5,083 bases of DNA. It comes from Verrucomicrobiota bacterium (GTDB lineage Bacteria > Verrucomicrobiota > Kiritimatiellia > CAIQIC01 > Lenti-01). The position numbers and the translations under genes were made by a program. The notes beneath the pieces are model-generated. The model did not search any database, was not told the origin of the DNA, and saw only the letters and a list, made by a program, of their open reading frames with translations. Positions 1 to 4,744 of this stretch are shown here, in pieces (the first letter of the stretch is position 1; each line of letters opens with the position of its first letter). The stretch is from NCBI GenBank assembly GCA_022709625.1, contig JAKLIL010000159.1, positions 1-5,083 of the forward strand. The letters run 5' to 3'.

Positions 1-930
1 GATCGGGCCGGGGGAAGTGGCGCGGATGGCGACCATGATTCCGACCAGCAGGGGCGACAGGACGAGCAGCGCGGCGGCGGACAGCGCGATGTCCAGCAGG
101 CGCTTGGCCATGAGGGCCCACGAGGATTTGGCGGTGGTACTGAACAGGAGCATGGGCTCGTCGGCCAACTCGTCCATCGTGGCGGTGGCGATTTCCGCGT
201 GCAGGAAGCGGGGCAGCAGCCAGGCTTCGATGCCTTCCGTTTCGCATTGGCGCAGCCACGCGCCGACCTGGGTGGTGGAAATGCCTTCCGGCAGCAGGAT
301 CACGGCATCCACGACCGTGGCGTGGAGAACGGCGGAAAAATCGTCGCAGGTGCCGAGGATTTGGAAACCCGGTGGGGCGATGCTCCCGGGCGGCGGCAGA
401 AAGCCGACGATTTCGAAAAAGCGTTCGCGGTCGGGATGGCGGAGCCAGTCGCGAAAAACGCCGGCGCGGGAAGGATCGCCGACCAGCAGCAGGCGCCGGC
501 GCGGCTCGAGGCGGAGCAGGAGGGGCTGGAGGTAGATGGCGCGGAAAGCCACGGCCGCGATGGAGTATGCGCAATGGATGCCGAGGATCGTGCGGGGCAC
601 CATGTGCAGCTTGAGGGTATAGAGCAGCCCCAGCAGGACGGCGAAGCTCAGCAAACCCGCCCGCGCCGCGTTTTGGAACAGGCGGCCGCGCGACAGCCCC
701 ACGAACTGGCGGTAGAGACCGGAGAAATCCAGCACGAATCCCCATGTCGGGACCACCAGGATGTAGAGCCACGAATTGGCCCAGAACATGTCGAACGTGG
801 CGAAAACGTCGGGAAACAGCCACGCTAGGAACTTGTGGGTGACCAACGCGGCGAGCAGGGCGCCGCAGACGAGGATGGCGTCCAGAAAGGCGGCCAGTTC
901 GGACTGGAATCTGAAGCTTCGGCGCAACAT
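1..930 (-). CDS. Polyprenyl-phosphate sugar-1-phosphate transferase, N-terminal 310 residues (truncated by the window edge)
   Basis: Enzymes of this family sit in the inner membrane and start exopolysaccharide or O-antigen repeat units by moving a sugar-1-phosphate from a nucleotide sugar to undecaprenyl phosphate. The reverse-strand frame stays open from ATG at 930 to the window edge. It shows a hydrophobic N-terminal part with about four membrane segments (roughly residues 12-38, 51-70, 92-107 and 113-138). A Rossmann-like CoA_binding_3-type region follows (about 145-250, opening with RRRLLLVGD). Then comes the start of the bacterial sugar transferase domain: KRLLDI at 276-281, a membrane helix to about 303, and the family's SPGPI at 306-310. 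The catalytic remainder lies outside the window, so the sugar donor cannot be predicted. The gene is 61 bases downstream of the STAS gene, and no clear Shine-Dalgarno sequence precedes the ATG. The family call is firm; the exact substrate is unknown. Confidence 0.9.
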   Translation of the reverse strand, partial: MLRRSFRFQSELAAFLDAILVCGALLAALVTHKFLAWLFPDVFATFDMFWANSWLYILVVPTWGFVLDFSGLYRQFVGLSRGRLFQNAARAGLLSFAVLLGLLYTLKLHMVPRTILGIHCAYSIAAVAFRAIYLQPLLLRLEPRRRLLLVGDPSRAGVFRDWLRHPDRERFFEIVGFLPPPGSIAPPGFQILGTCDDFSAVLHATVVDAVILLPEGISTTQVGAWLRQCETEGIEAWLLPRFLHAEIATATMDELADEPMLLFSTTAKSSWALMAKRLLDIALSAAALLVLSPLLVGIMVAIRATSPGPI

Positions 931-991
931 GGCGGACTGGACAGGAAAGTAGCAGACCGCGGACGGGCGACAACCTTGAAATTGAGGGAGG

Positions 992-1534
992 TTAGGCCGG
1001 ATCGAGGCGCTGGAGGTCCTGGCGGAGAAACGCCAGCACGTCCTTGAAGCGCTGCAGGTTTTCGGGATCGACCCGCGCCAGCGTTTCGTGGGCGTCGTAC
1101 ATCAGGGCGGCCATTTCCCGCTCGCCGGGCGGGACGGCCTCGACGGGCTTGAGGTTCTGCACCAGGCGGCTCAGGTCGCCGAGCCCGGGCGGCAGGGCGC
1201 CGGCGGGATAGCCCTTGAGAATGCGGTCCAGCCCCAGTCCCTTCAGCAAGGCCACGGCGTTGGGATTCAGGTTGATGAGCGCGAACCGAGTGGTTTCCGG
1301 AGACTGCAGCGCGAGGCCCAGGGAGGCCAAGGCGCCCATGAACGTGCTGTCCATGGAGCGGCACGCGGCCATGTCCGCGACGATCAGGGCGCTGCCGGCG
1401 AGCCGCGCCGCCTGCGTCGCTTGCTTGAACGCCGGCGCAAGCCGGAACGTGGCCGGGCCGATGACGGCCACCAGCGTGCAGTTGTCGGCCGTGGCGGCCA
1501 GAATCTGGCTGGGAACTGGAGCGCCGTTGGCCAT
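992..1534 (-). CDS. STAS-domain protein, anti-anti-sigma-factor type, with helical C-terminal extension
   Basis: The protein is 180 aa. Residues about 18-108 read as a STAS domain: a beta strand LVAVIGPATF (21-30), a helix, the strand ALIVADMAAC (49-58), the diagnostic MDSTFMG loop (61-67) and the strand RFALINL (83-89) before an LLKGLGLDRIL helix. In SpoIIAA the loop is DSSG and its second serine is phosphorylated by a partner kinase; here the equivalent site appears to be Thr64 next to Ser63, which is still phosphorylatable. After a Pro/Gly-rich linker (about 108-120), residues 135-177 form a predicted charged helix containing PENLQRFKDVLAFL, longer than a minimal STAS protein. No kinase, phosphatase or sigma factor gene is in the window. 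A GAGG ribosome binding site (1543-1546) overlaps the stop codon of the upstream gene, 8 bases before ATG, which supports this start and suggests translational coupling. The domain call is solid; a role in controlling the following polysaccharide gene is only inference. Confidence 0.85.
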   Translation of the reverse strand: MANGAPVPSQILAATADNCTLVAVIGPATFRLAPAFKQATQAARLAGSALIVADMAACRSMDSTFMGALASLGLALQSPETTRFALINLNPNAVALLKGLGLDRILKGYPAGALPPGLGDLSRLVQNLKPVEAVPPGEREMAALMYDAHETLARVDPENLQRFKDVLAFLRQDLQRLDPA

Positions 1535-1544
1535 CGCGAATGCC

Positions 1545-2054
1545 TCAACCGTCCCAGTCGGCGGAAGCCTGGCTGGCCAGCAGGCGCCCGCGCCAGACGA
1601 GCCGGATCCGCCATTTGGCGACGCGGCCGGCCTCGCGGATCTCGTCCGCGGGAATTTCGATCACCGTGCGCAGGTGGCCTTCCGCCTTCTGGTTGAGGCG
1701 GAACGGGTGGTTGCGGAGGACCGGGCTGCGTTCCTGGACGGATTCAAGCAGGACCACCACGCCCGGCGGAATGCCCGGGGGATTGGCGTACCAACGGATT
1801 TCAAAGCGTTCGCTCCCGCTGACTTCGGTTTCGGGATCCGCGAAGGCGCGCACGCCGGCCCCGGGGACGGCCCAGGACGATTCTCTGGCAAAGGAACGCT
1901 CGACGCCCACGATGGAAGCGCGCGGCGAATAGGCCGGCACCGCCCGCGGAGCCGCCGGCGGGGCGGCGGAAGCGGCGATCGCCAGCCAGCCCAATGCGCC
2001 GGCAAGGAGCAGCCCACGCCGGCTCGGAGCGCACGTGTCGAAGCAGCGTACCAT
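1545..2054 (-). CDS. Exported protein of unknown function
   Basis: I do not recognise this 169-aa protein. It begins with a typical Sec signal: a basic stretch ending SRR (11-13), a hydrophobic core GLLLAGALGWLAIA (14-27) and an ASA cleavage motif at 28-30, followed by an Ala/Pro-rich linker. There is no lipobox cysteine after the core. The mature part (about 45-169) has alternating hydrophobic strands, such as RFEIRWYA (83-90), GVVVLLESV (98-106), HLRTVIEIPADEI (127-139) and KWRIRLVWRGRLLA (147-160). These suggest a small beta-sandwich domain in the periplasm or on the surface. It lies 45 bases after the J-protein gene and 10 bases before the STAS gene, so it is probably co-transcribed with both. 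Codon and base use match its neighbours. The coding call rests on the coherent signal peptide, the compact spacing and the strand pattern; no function is claimed. Confidence 0.8.
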   Translation of the reverse strand: MVRCFDTCAPSRRGLLLAGALGWLAIAASAAPPAAPRAVPAYSPRASIVGVERSFARESSWAVPGAGVRAFADPETEVSGSERFEIRWYANPPGIPPGVVVLLESVQERSPVLRNHPFRLNQKAEGHLRTVIEIPADEIREAGRVAKWRIRLVWRGRLLASQASADWDG

Positions 2055-2061
2055 GCGCGAA

Positions 2062-2091
2062 ACCCTAGCACGCGCCCGCCGGCGAAGTCAA
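2062..2091 (-). promoter_or_regulatory. Weak candidate internal promoter before the exported-protein gene
   Basis: In the 45-base gap after the J-protein gene the reverse strand reads TTGACT (2086-2091), an 18-base spacer, then TAGGGT (2062-2067). The -35 box matches five of six consensus bases but the -10 matches only three, and it lies 7 bases before the ATG. If used, the transcript would have almost no leader. It could be chance; read-through from the upstream promoter explains expression without it. Confidence 0.2.
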
Positions 2092-2099
2092 CGCGACGC

Positions 2100-3101
2100 T
2101 CAGCGCGGCCGCGGCTGGAACGGAGATTCCTTGGCCAGTTGTTCGAAGAGCGCCTTTTCCCGCGGCGTGGGGCGGGTGGGAATGGCGATGCGGACGTTGA
2201 CGAAAATGTCGCCGCGCGCCCCATGCTGGTCAGGCAGGCCCTTGCCGCCGAGGCGCAGGCGCGCGCCGCCTTGGGTGCCCGCCGGAACGTGCAGCGCGGC
2301 GTTGCCTTCCAGGGTGGGAATGCGGACCTTCGTGCCCAGGACCGCCTCCCACGGCGAAATCGGCAGGTCCAGATCGAGGTCGTGACCCTGGAGTTGGAAG
2401 AACGGATGCGGGGCCACGCGCAGAGTCAAATAGAGGTTGCCGCCGCTCTCGCCTTGTCCGGAGAGGCGGATCCGGGTGCCGTCGGTGGCGCCCGGCGGGA
2501 TCCGGACCTTGAAGGTTTTGGTCTCCCGCGCCATGGAGCCGTTGGGCCGGACCTGCGGCACTTGGAGCGAGACGCTTTTGGGGGCCCGGCTGAAAAGGTC
2601 TTCGATGCTTAACGACAGCGTGGCTTCGTAGTCCCGGCCCTGCGGCGCAAAACCCTCCTCCCCGGTTTCGCCGGCAAAGCCGCCGAATCCGCCGAAGGGG
2701 CTGGCACCGCGGCGGCCGCCCCGACGCGGCCGACCGCCGAGGTCGCCGAAGAGCGCCGAGAAGAAATCGCTGAAATCGCCGCCGCCCGGCGCACCGCCGA
2801 ACTCGAAGCGGAAGCCGCCGGGACCGCTGCTGGCGCCTTCGAAGCCGCCCCAACCGGGCGGCGGCGTGAAGTCCTGGCCCGATTTCCAGTCGGGGCCCAG
2901 CGCGTCGTAGCGCTTGCGCTTCTCGGGATCGGAGAGCACCTCGTTGGCTTCGTTGATTTCCTTGAAGCGGGCTTCCGCGCCGGCCGATTTGTTGACGTCG
3001 GGATGGTACTGGCGGGCCAGCTTGCGGTAGGCCTTTTTGATTTCGTCGGCCGAGGCGGTGCGCGCAACCCCCAGCACGGCGTAGTAATCGAGGTATTTCA
3101 T
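2100..3101 (-). CDS. cbpA: CbpA-type (class B) J-domain co-chaperone
   Basis: This 333-aa protein is a DnaJ-family co-chaperone that would deliver non-native clients to DnaK and stimulate its ATPase in the cytoplasm. The J domain spans residues 4-70 with the essential HPD at 33-35 and KEINEANEVLSD (47-58) in the third helix. A Gly/Phe-rich region (about 79-152) follows and contains a basic RPRRGGRR patch (124-131). No CxxCxGxG zinc-finger repeats are present, which excludes canonical DnaJ. The two C-terminal beta-barrel domains are clear: RDYEATLSLSIEDLF (156-170), RIPPGATDGTRIRLSGQG (200-217), PHPFF (231-235), SPWEAVLGTKVRIPTLEG (249-266) and LRLGGKGLP (282-290). The segment between GQG and NLYL is a few residues shorter than is usual in CbpA. 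Length fits the family. It starts 16 bases after the coiled-coil gene, with no strong ribosome binding site, so it may be translationally coupled. No dnaK, grpE or cbpM is in the window. The class B assignment is confident; orthology to E. coli CbpA itself is not proved. Confidence 0.92.
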   Translation of the reverse strand: MKYLDYYAVLGVARTASADEIKKAYRKLARQYHPDVNKSAGAEARFKEINEANEVLSDPEKRKRYDALGPDWKSGQDFTPPPGWGGFEGASSGPGGFRFEFGGAPGGGDFSDFFSALFGDLGGRPRRGGRRGASPFGGFGGFAGETGEEGFAPQGRDYEATLSLSIEDLFSRAPKSVSLQVPQVRPNGSMARETKTFKVRIPPGATDGTRIRLSGQGESGGNLYLTLRVAPHPFFQLQGHDLDLDLPISPWEAVLGTKVRIPTLEGNAALHVPAGTQGGARLRLGGKGLPDQHGARGDIFVNVRIAIPTRPTPREKALFEQLAKESPFQPRPR

Positions 3102-3117
3102 CGCCGCGCCGGCACAA

Positions 3118-3432
3118 TCAGCGGCCGCGCTTCAGATCGTCCACGTCGTCTTCCAGTTCCTCGAGGCGGCGTTCGATGGTATCGAACGGCGACAGGCCGC
3201 GGCGGGAATCCCCGAGGCGCTCCTCGAGGTCGCCGAGGCGCTTTTCGAGCGCGGCGATCTGGTCCGCCGCTTTCTGGACCTGATCGGCGAGATCCTGCAA
3301 ATCGCGCGCAGTGGCCGGGGCTGGGACGGCGGGCGCGGCGATCAGTGTGGAAGCGGGCGCCGCCGGCGGCTGCGCCGCAACGACCGCCGCCAGGGCCAAA
3401 ACCGGGACGATGGAAAGCACGGAAATTTTCAT
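3118..3432 (-). CDS. Small exported coiled-coil protein of unknown function
   Basis: The protein is 104 aa. It opens with a signal peptide (MKISVLSIVPVLALAAVVAA, likely cut after residue 20), then an Ala/Pro-rich linker (21-41). A regular heptad coiled coil follows, with core residues L45, L48, V52, A55, I59, L62, L66, L69 and L73. After a short break at 74-79 (GDSRRG), a second helix has F83, I86, L90, L93, V97 and L100. It would be a periplasmic or membrane-tethered oligomer; nothing enzymatic is visible. The start is supported by GAGGAG at 3444-3449, 11 bases upstream, and by the promoter just before it. It is the first gene of the leftward unit and ends 16 bases before the J-protein gene. 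Such simple coiled coils resemble many unrelated proteins, so I assign no family. That it is a real gene is well supported by the signal peptide, heptads and upstream signals. Confidence 0.85.
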   Translation of the reverse strand: MKISVLSIVPVLALAAVVAAQPPAAPASTLIAAPAVPAPATARDLQDLADQVQKAADQIAALEKRLGDLEERLGDSRRGLSPFDTIERRLEELEDDVDDLKRGR

Positions 3433-3443
3433 GAACGCTGGGT

Positions 3444-3449
3444 CTCCTC
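3444..3449 (-). promoter_or_regulatory. Shine-Dalgarno sequence of the coiled-coil gene
   Basis: The reverse strand reads GAGGAG, with 11 bases before the ATG at 3432. It is the best ribosome binding site on the leftward strand in this window and fixes the start of the first gene. Confidence 0.7.
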
Positions 3450-3459
3450 TCTGGGCCGC

Positions 3460-3488
3460 AGTATAGCGCAGGGCGCGCGGCGGGGCAA
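3460..3488 (-). promoter_or_regulatory. Sigma-70-like promoter of the leftward unit
   Basis: The reverse strand shows TTGCCC (3483-3488), a 17-base spacer and TATACT (3460-3465). The -10 box matches five of six consensus bases and the -35 four of six. Transcription would start near 3452-3453, giving a leader of about 20 bases that includes the GAGGAG ribosome binding site. It would drive the coiled-coil, J-protein, exported-protein, STAS and transferase genes. It is arranged back to back with the tRNA promoter, with 35 bases between the two -35 boxes. Confidence 0.65.
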
Positions 3489-3503
3489 TCCCGCCGGCGC
3501 GGC

Positions 3504-3535
3504 AAAAAAACGGCCGCCGCCCATTGACGCGGCCG
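3504..3535. repeat. A7 tract and GC-only inverted repeat between the divergent promoters
   Basis: A run of seven A (3504-3510) directly adjoins CGGCCGC (3511-3517), which pairs perfectly with GCGGCCG (3529-3535) around an 11-base loop. On the minus strand this reads as a 7-bp stem followed by seven T, the form of an intrinsic terminator, which would stop leftward transcription entering from the tRNA side. On the plus strand the A-tract lies about 49-55 bases before the predicted tRNA start, where a distal UP-element subsite sits. The right arm overlaps the last base of the tRNA -35 box. Either role, or both, is possible. Confidence 0.5.
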
Positions 3536-3552
3536 GGGGTGGCTGGTATGGT
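3524..3552 (+). promoter_or_regulatory. Promoter of the tRNA-Leu gene
   Basis: TTGACG (3524-3529; five of six consensus bases), a 17-base spacer and TATGGT (3547-3552; four of six) lie just upstream of the tRNA. Initiation near 3559 would leave a leader of about 15 bases for RNase P to remove. The optimal spacing and the position make this the best promoter on the plus strand here. Confidence 0.7.
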
Positions 3553-3573
3553 TGCCGCGATTTCACAACCGGC

Positions 3574-3656
3574 GCACCCGTGGTGAAATTGGCAGACACG
3601 TAAGATTCAGGTTCTTATGCCCTTAAAGCATGTGGGTTCGAGTCCCTCCGGGTGCA
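3574..3656 (+). tRNA. tRNA-Leu (anticodon CAG)
   Basis: The 83-base sequence folds as a class II tRNA. The acceptor stem GCACCCG/CGGGTGC is perfect over 7 bp, with discriminator A at 3656. The D stem is GTG/CAC with GG in the loop. The anticodon stem TAAGA/TCTTA encloses the loop TTCAGGT, so the anticodon is CAG, which reads the leucine codon CUG common in GC-rich genomes. A 14-base variable arm holds a TGC/GCA stem, as expected for leucine. The T loop is TTCGAGT. Two oddities: the T stem GTGGG/CCCTC has a U-U mismatch at its second pair, and the gene is followed by CCG, so the 3' CCA is not fully encoded and must be completed by a CCA-adding enzyme. The -35/-10 promoter upstream and the terminator 8 bases downstream fit an independent tRNA unit. 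Confidence 0.95.
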
Positions 3657-3664
3657 CCGTTTTG

Positions 3665-3694
3665 GGCCCGCGCTTGTCTCGCGCGGGCCTTTCT
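3665..3694 (+). terminator. Intrinsic terminator after tRNA-Leu
   Basis: GGCCCGCGC (3665-3673) and GCGCGGGCC (3681-3689) form a perfect 9-bp GC-only stem around the 7-base loop TTGTCTC, extendable by a G-U pair. The following TTTCT is a short, imperfect U tract, so termination may be partial. It lies between the tRNA and ruvB, whose ATG is only 32 bases further on. Confidence 0.75.
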
Positions 3695-3702
3695 GCTTGA
3701 AT
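3674..3702 (+). promoter_or_regulatory. Candidate ruvB promoter overlapping the tRNA terminator
   Basis: TTGTCT (3674-3679), a 17-base spacer and TTGAAT (3697-3702) each match four of six consensus bases. The -35 box would be the loop of the terminator hairpin. A start near 3709 leaves a leader of about 18 bases. ruvB needs a promoter here or read-through past the terminator, but the match is modest. Confidence 0.3.
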
Positions 3703-3726
3703 GGCTGCCCGGACGCGGAAGCCCCC

Positions 3727-4743
3727 ATGACCGAACGACTCATATCCGAAACGCTGAACCGCGCGGACGCGGAGTTCGAACTGACTCTGCGGCCGGGGCG
3801 GTTTACCGATTTCATCGGGCAAGCCAAAATCCGGGAACGGCTGGAGCTGAGCGTGGCGGCCGCCCAGGGACGGGGCGAGGCGCTGGACCATGTCCTGCTG
3901 TGCGGCCCGCCGGGCTTGGGCAAGACCACCTTGGCCTACATTCTCGGGGCGGCGATGGGCGCCAACGTCAAGGCCACCTCCGGGCCCATCCTCGCCAAGC
4001 CCGCCGACCTCGCCGGGTTGCTCACCAACCTCGGGAAGGGCGATGTTCTCTTCATCGACGAAATCCACCGCATCCAGAAAAGCGTGGAAGAATACCTCTA
4101 CGCGGCGATGGAGGATTTCGCGATCGACATCGTGCTCGACCAAGGGGTCAATGCCCGCAGCGTGCGCCTGAACCTGCCGCGCTTCACGCTGGTGGGGGCC
4201 ACCACCCGCAGCGGGCTTCTCAGCGCCCCGCTGCGCTCGCGGTTCGGCACGACCAACCGCCTCGACTACTACACCGCCGCGGAACTCGCCGAAGTCGTCG
4301 CGCGCTCCGCCCGCATCCTGGACGTCGACTTGGCGGCCGACGGCGCCGAGGAAATCGCGACCCGCGCCCGCGGCACGCCGCGCATCGCCAACAACCTCCT
4401 GCGCTGGGTGCGCGACTACGCGCAGGTCCGCGCCGGCAACCGCATCGACCGCGCCGTGGCCGACCGCGCCCTCGCCATGCTCGACGTGGACCGCCACGGC
4501 CTCGACGAAATGGACAAGCGCATCCTGGCCACGATCATCGAAAAGTTCGGCGGGGGGCCCGTCGGCATCGGGACCATCGCCGTCTCGGTCGGCGAAGAAC
4601 CCGACACGATCGAGGAGGTCTACGAGCCCTACCTGATCCAACAGGGCCTGTTGGCCCGCACGGCGCAGGGCCGCACCGCCACCAGCCTGGCCTACCGCCT
4701 CCTGGGACTGGCGCCGGCCGCGGGCCAGGGGGAGTTGCTCTGA
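3727..4743 (+). CDS. ruvB: Holliday junction branch-migration ATPase RuvB
   Basis: RuvB forms hexameric rings that, with RuvA, use ATP hydrolysis to pump DNA and move Holliday junctions during recombinational repair. The protein is 338 aa, the usual family length. It shows LRPGRFTDFIGQ (21-32), Walker A GPPGLGKT (60-67), Walker B LFIDEIH (108-114), sensor 1 GATTRSG (157-163), the arginine-finger loop PLRSRFG (168-174), sensor 2 GTPRIANNLLR (216-226) and the C-terminal winged helix (about 255-327). The family's usual TPRGR near the end reads TAQGR here (312-316). ATG at 3727 was chosen because MTERLIS fits RuvB N termini and GGAA lies 6 bases upstream. The frame is open further up to a GTG at 3652, but that start lies inside the tRNA and before the terminator. 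A TTG at 3697 is an unlikely alternative. No ruvA or ruvC is present in the window. Confidence 0.97.
   Translation: MTERLISETLNRADAEFELTLRPGRFTDFIGQAKIRERLELSVAAAQGRGEALDHVLLCGPPGLGKTTLAYILGAAMGANVKATSGPILAKPADLAGLLTNLGKGDVLFIDEIHRIQKSVEEYLYAAMEDFAIDIVLDQGVNARSVRLNLPRFTLVGATTRSGLLSAPLRSRFGTTNRLDYYTAAELAEVVARSARILDVDLAADGAEEIATRARGTPRIANNLLRWVRDYAQVRAGNRIDRAVADRALAMLDVDRHGLDEMDKRILATIIEKFGGGPVGIGTIAVSVGEEPDTIEEVYEPYLIQQGLLARTAQGRTATSLAYRLLGLAPAAGQGELL
4728..4734 (+). promoter_or_regulatory. Shine-Dalgarno sequence of the epimerase gene, inside the ruvB end
   Basis: GGGGGAG near the end of the ruvB reading frame lies 10 bases before the epimerase ATG. With one base between the ruvB stop and that ATG, it indicates coupled translation of the two genes. 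Confidence 0.65.
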
Positions 4744-4744
4744 C

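Noticed and set aside
199..828. A 209-codon plus-strand frame opposite the left-edge transferase
   Set aside because: The reverse strand encodes a clear sugar transferase with membrane segments and the KRLLDI motif; the plus-strand product is low-complexity Gln/Glu/Ala.
946..973. Possible promoter before the sugar transferase (TTGTCG, 16 bases, TACTTT on the minus strand)
   Set aside because: The -10 matches only three of six consensus bases, and the operon promoter at 3460-3488 explains expression.
1215..2612. A 465-codon open frame on the plus strand
   Set aside because: It lies antisense to the STAS, exported-protein and J-protein genes, has low-complexity Arg/Ala/Gly composition with no recognisable domain, and reflects absence of stops in GC-rich antisense frames.
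3433..3573. Attachment site or mobile-element scar next to the tRNA
   Set aside because: I see no direct repeat of the tRNA 3' end, no integrase fragment and no change in base composition on either side.
3652..3726. Extended ruvB start at GTG 3652
   Set aside because: It would place the start codon in the tRNA acceptor stem and translate through the terminator. The ATG at 3727 matches family N termini.
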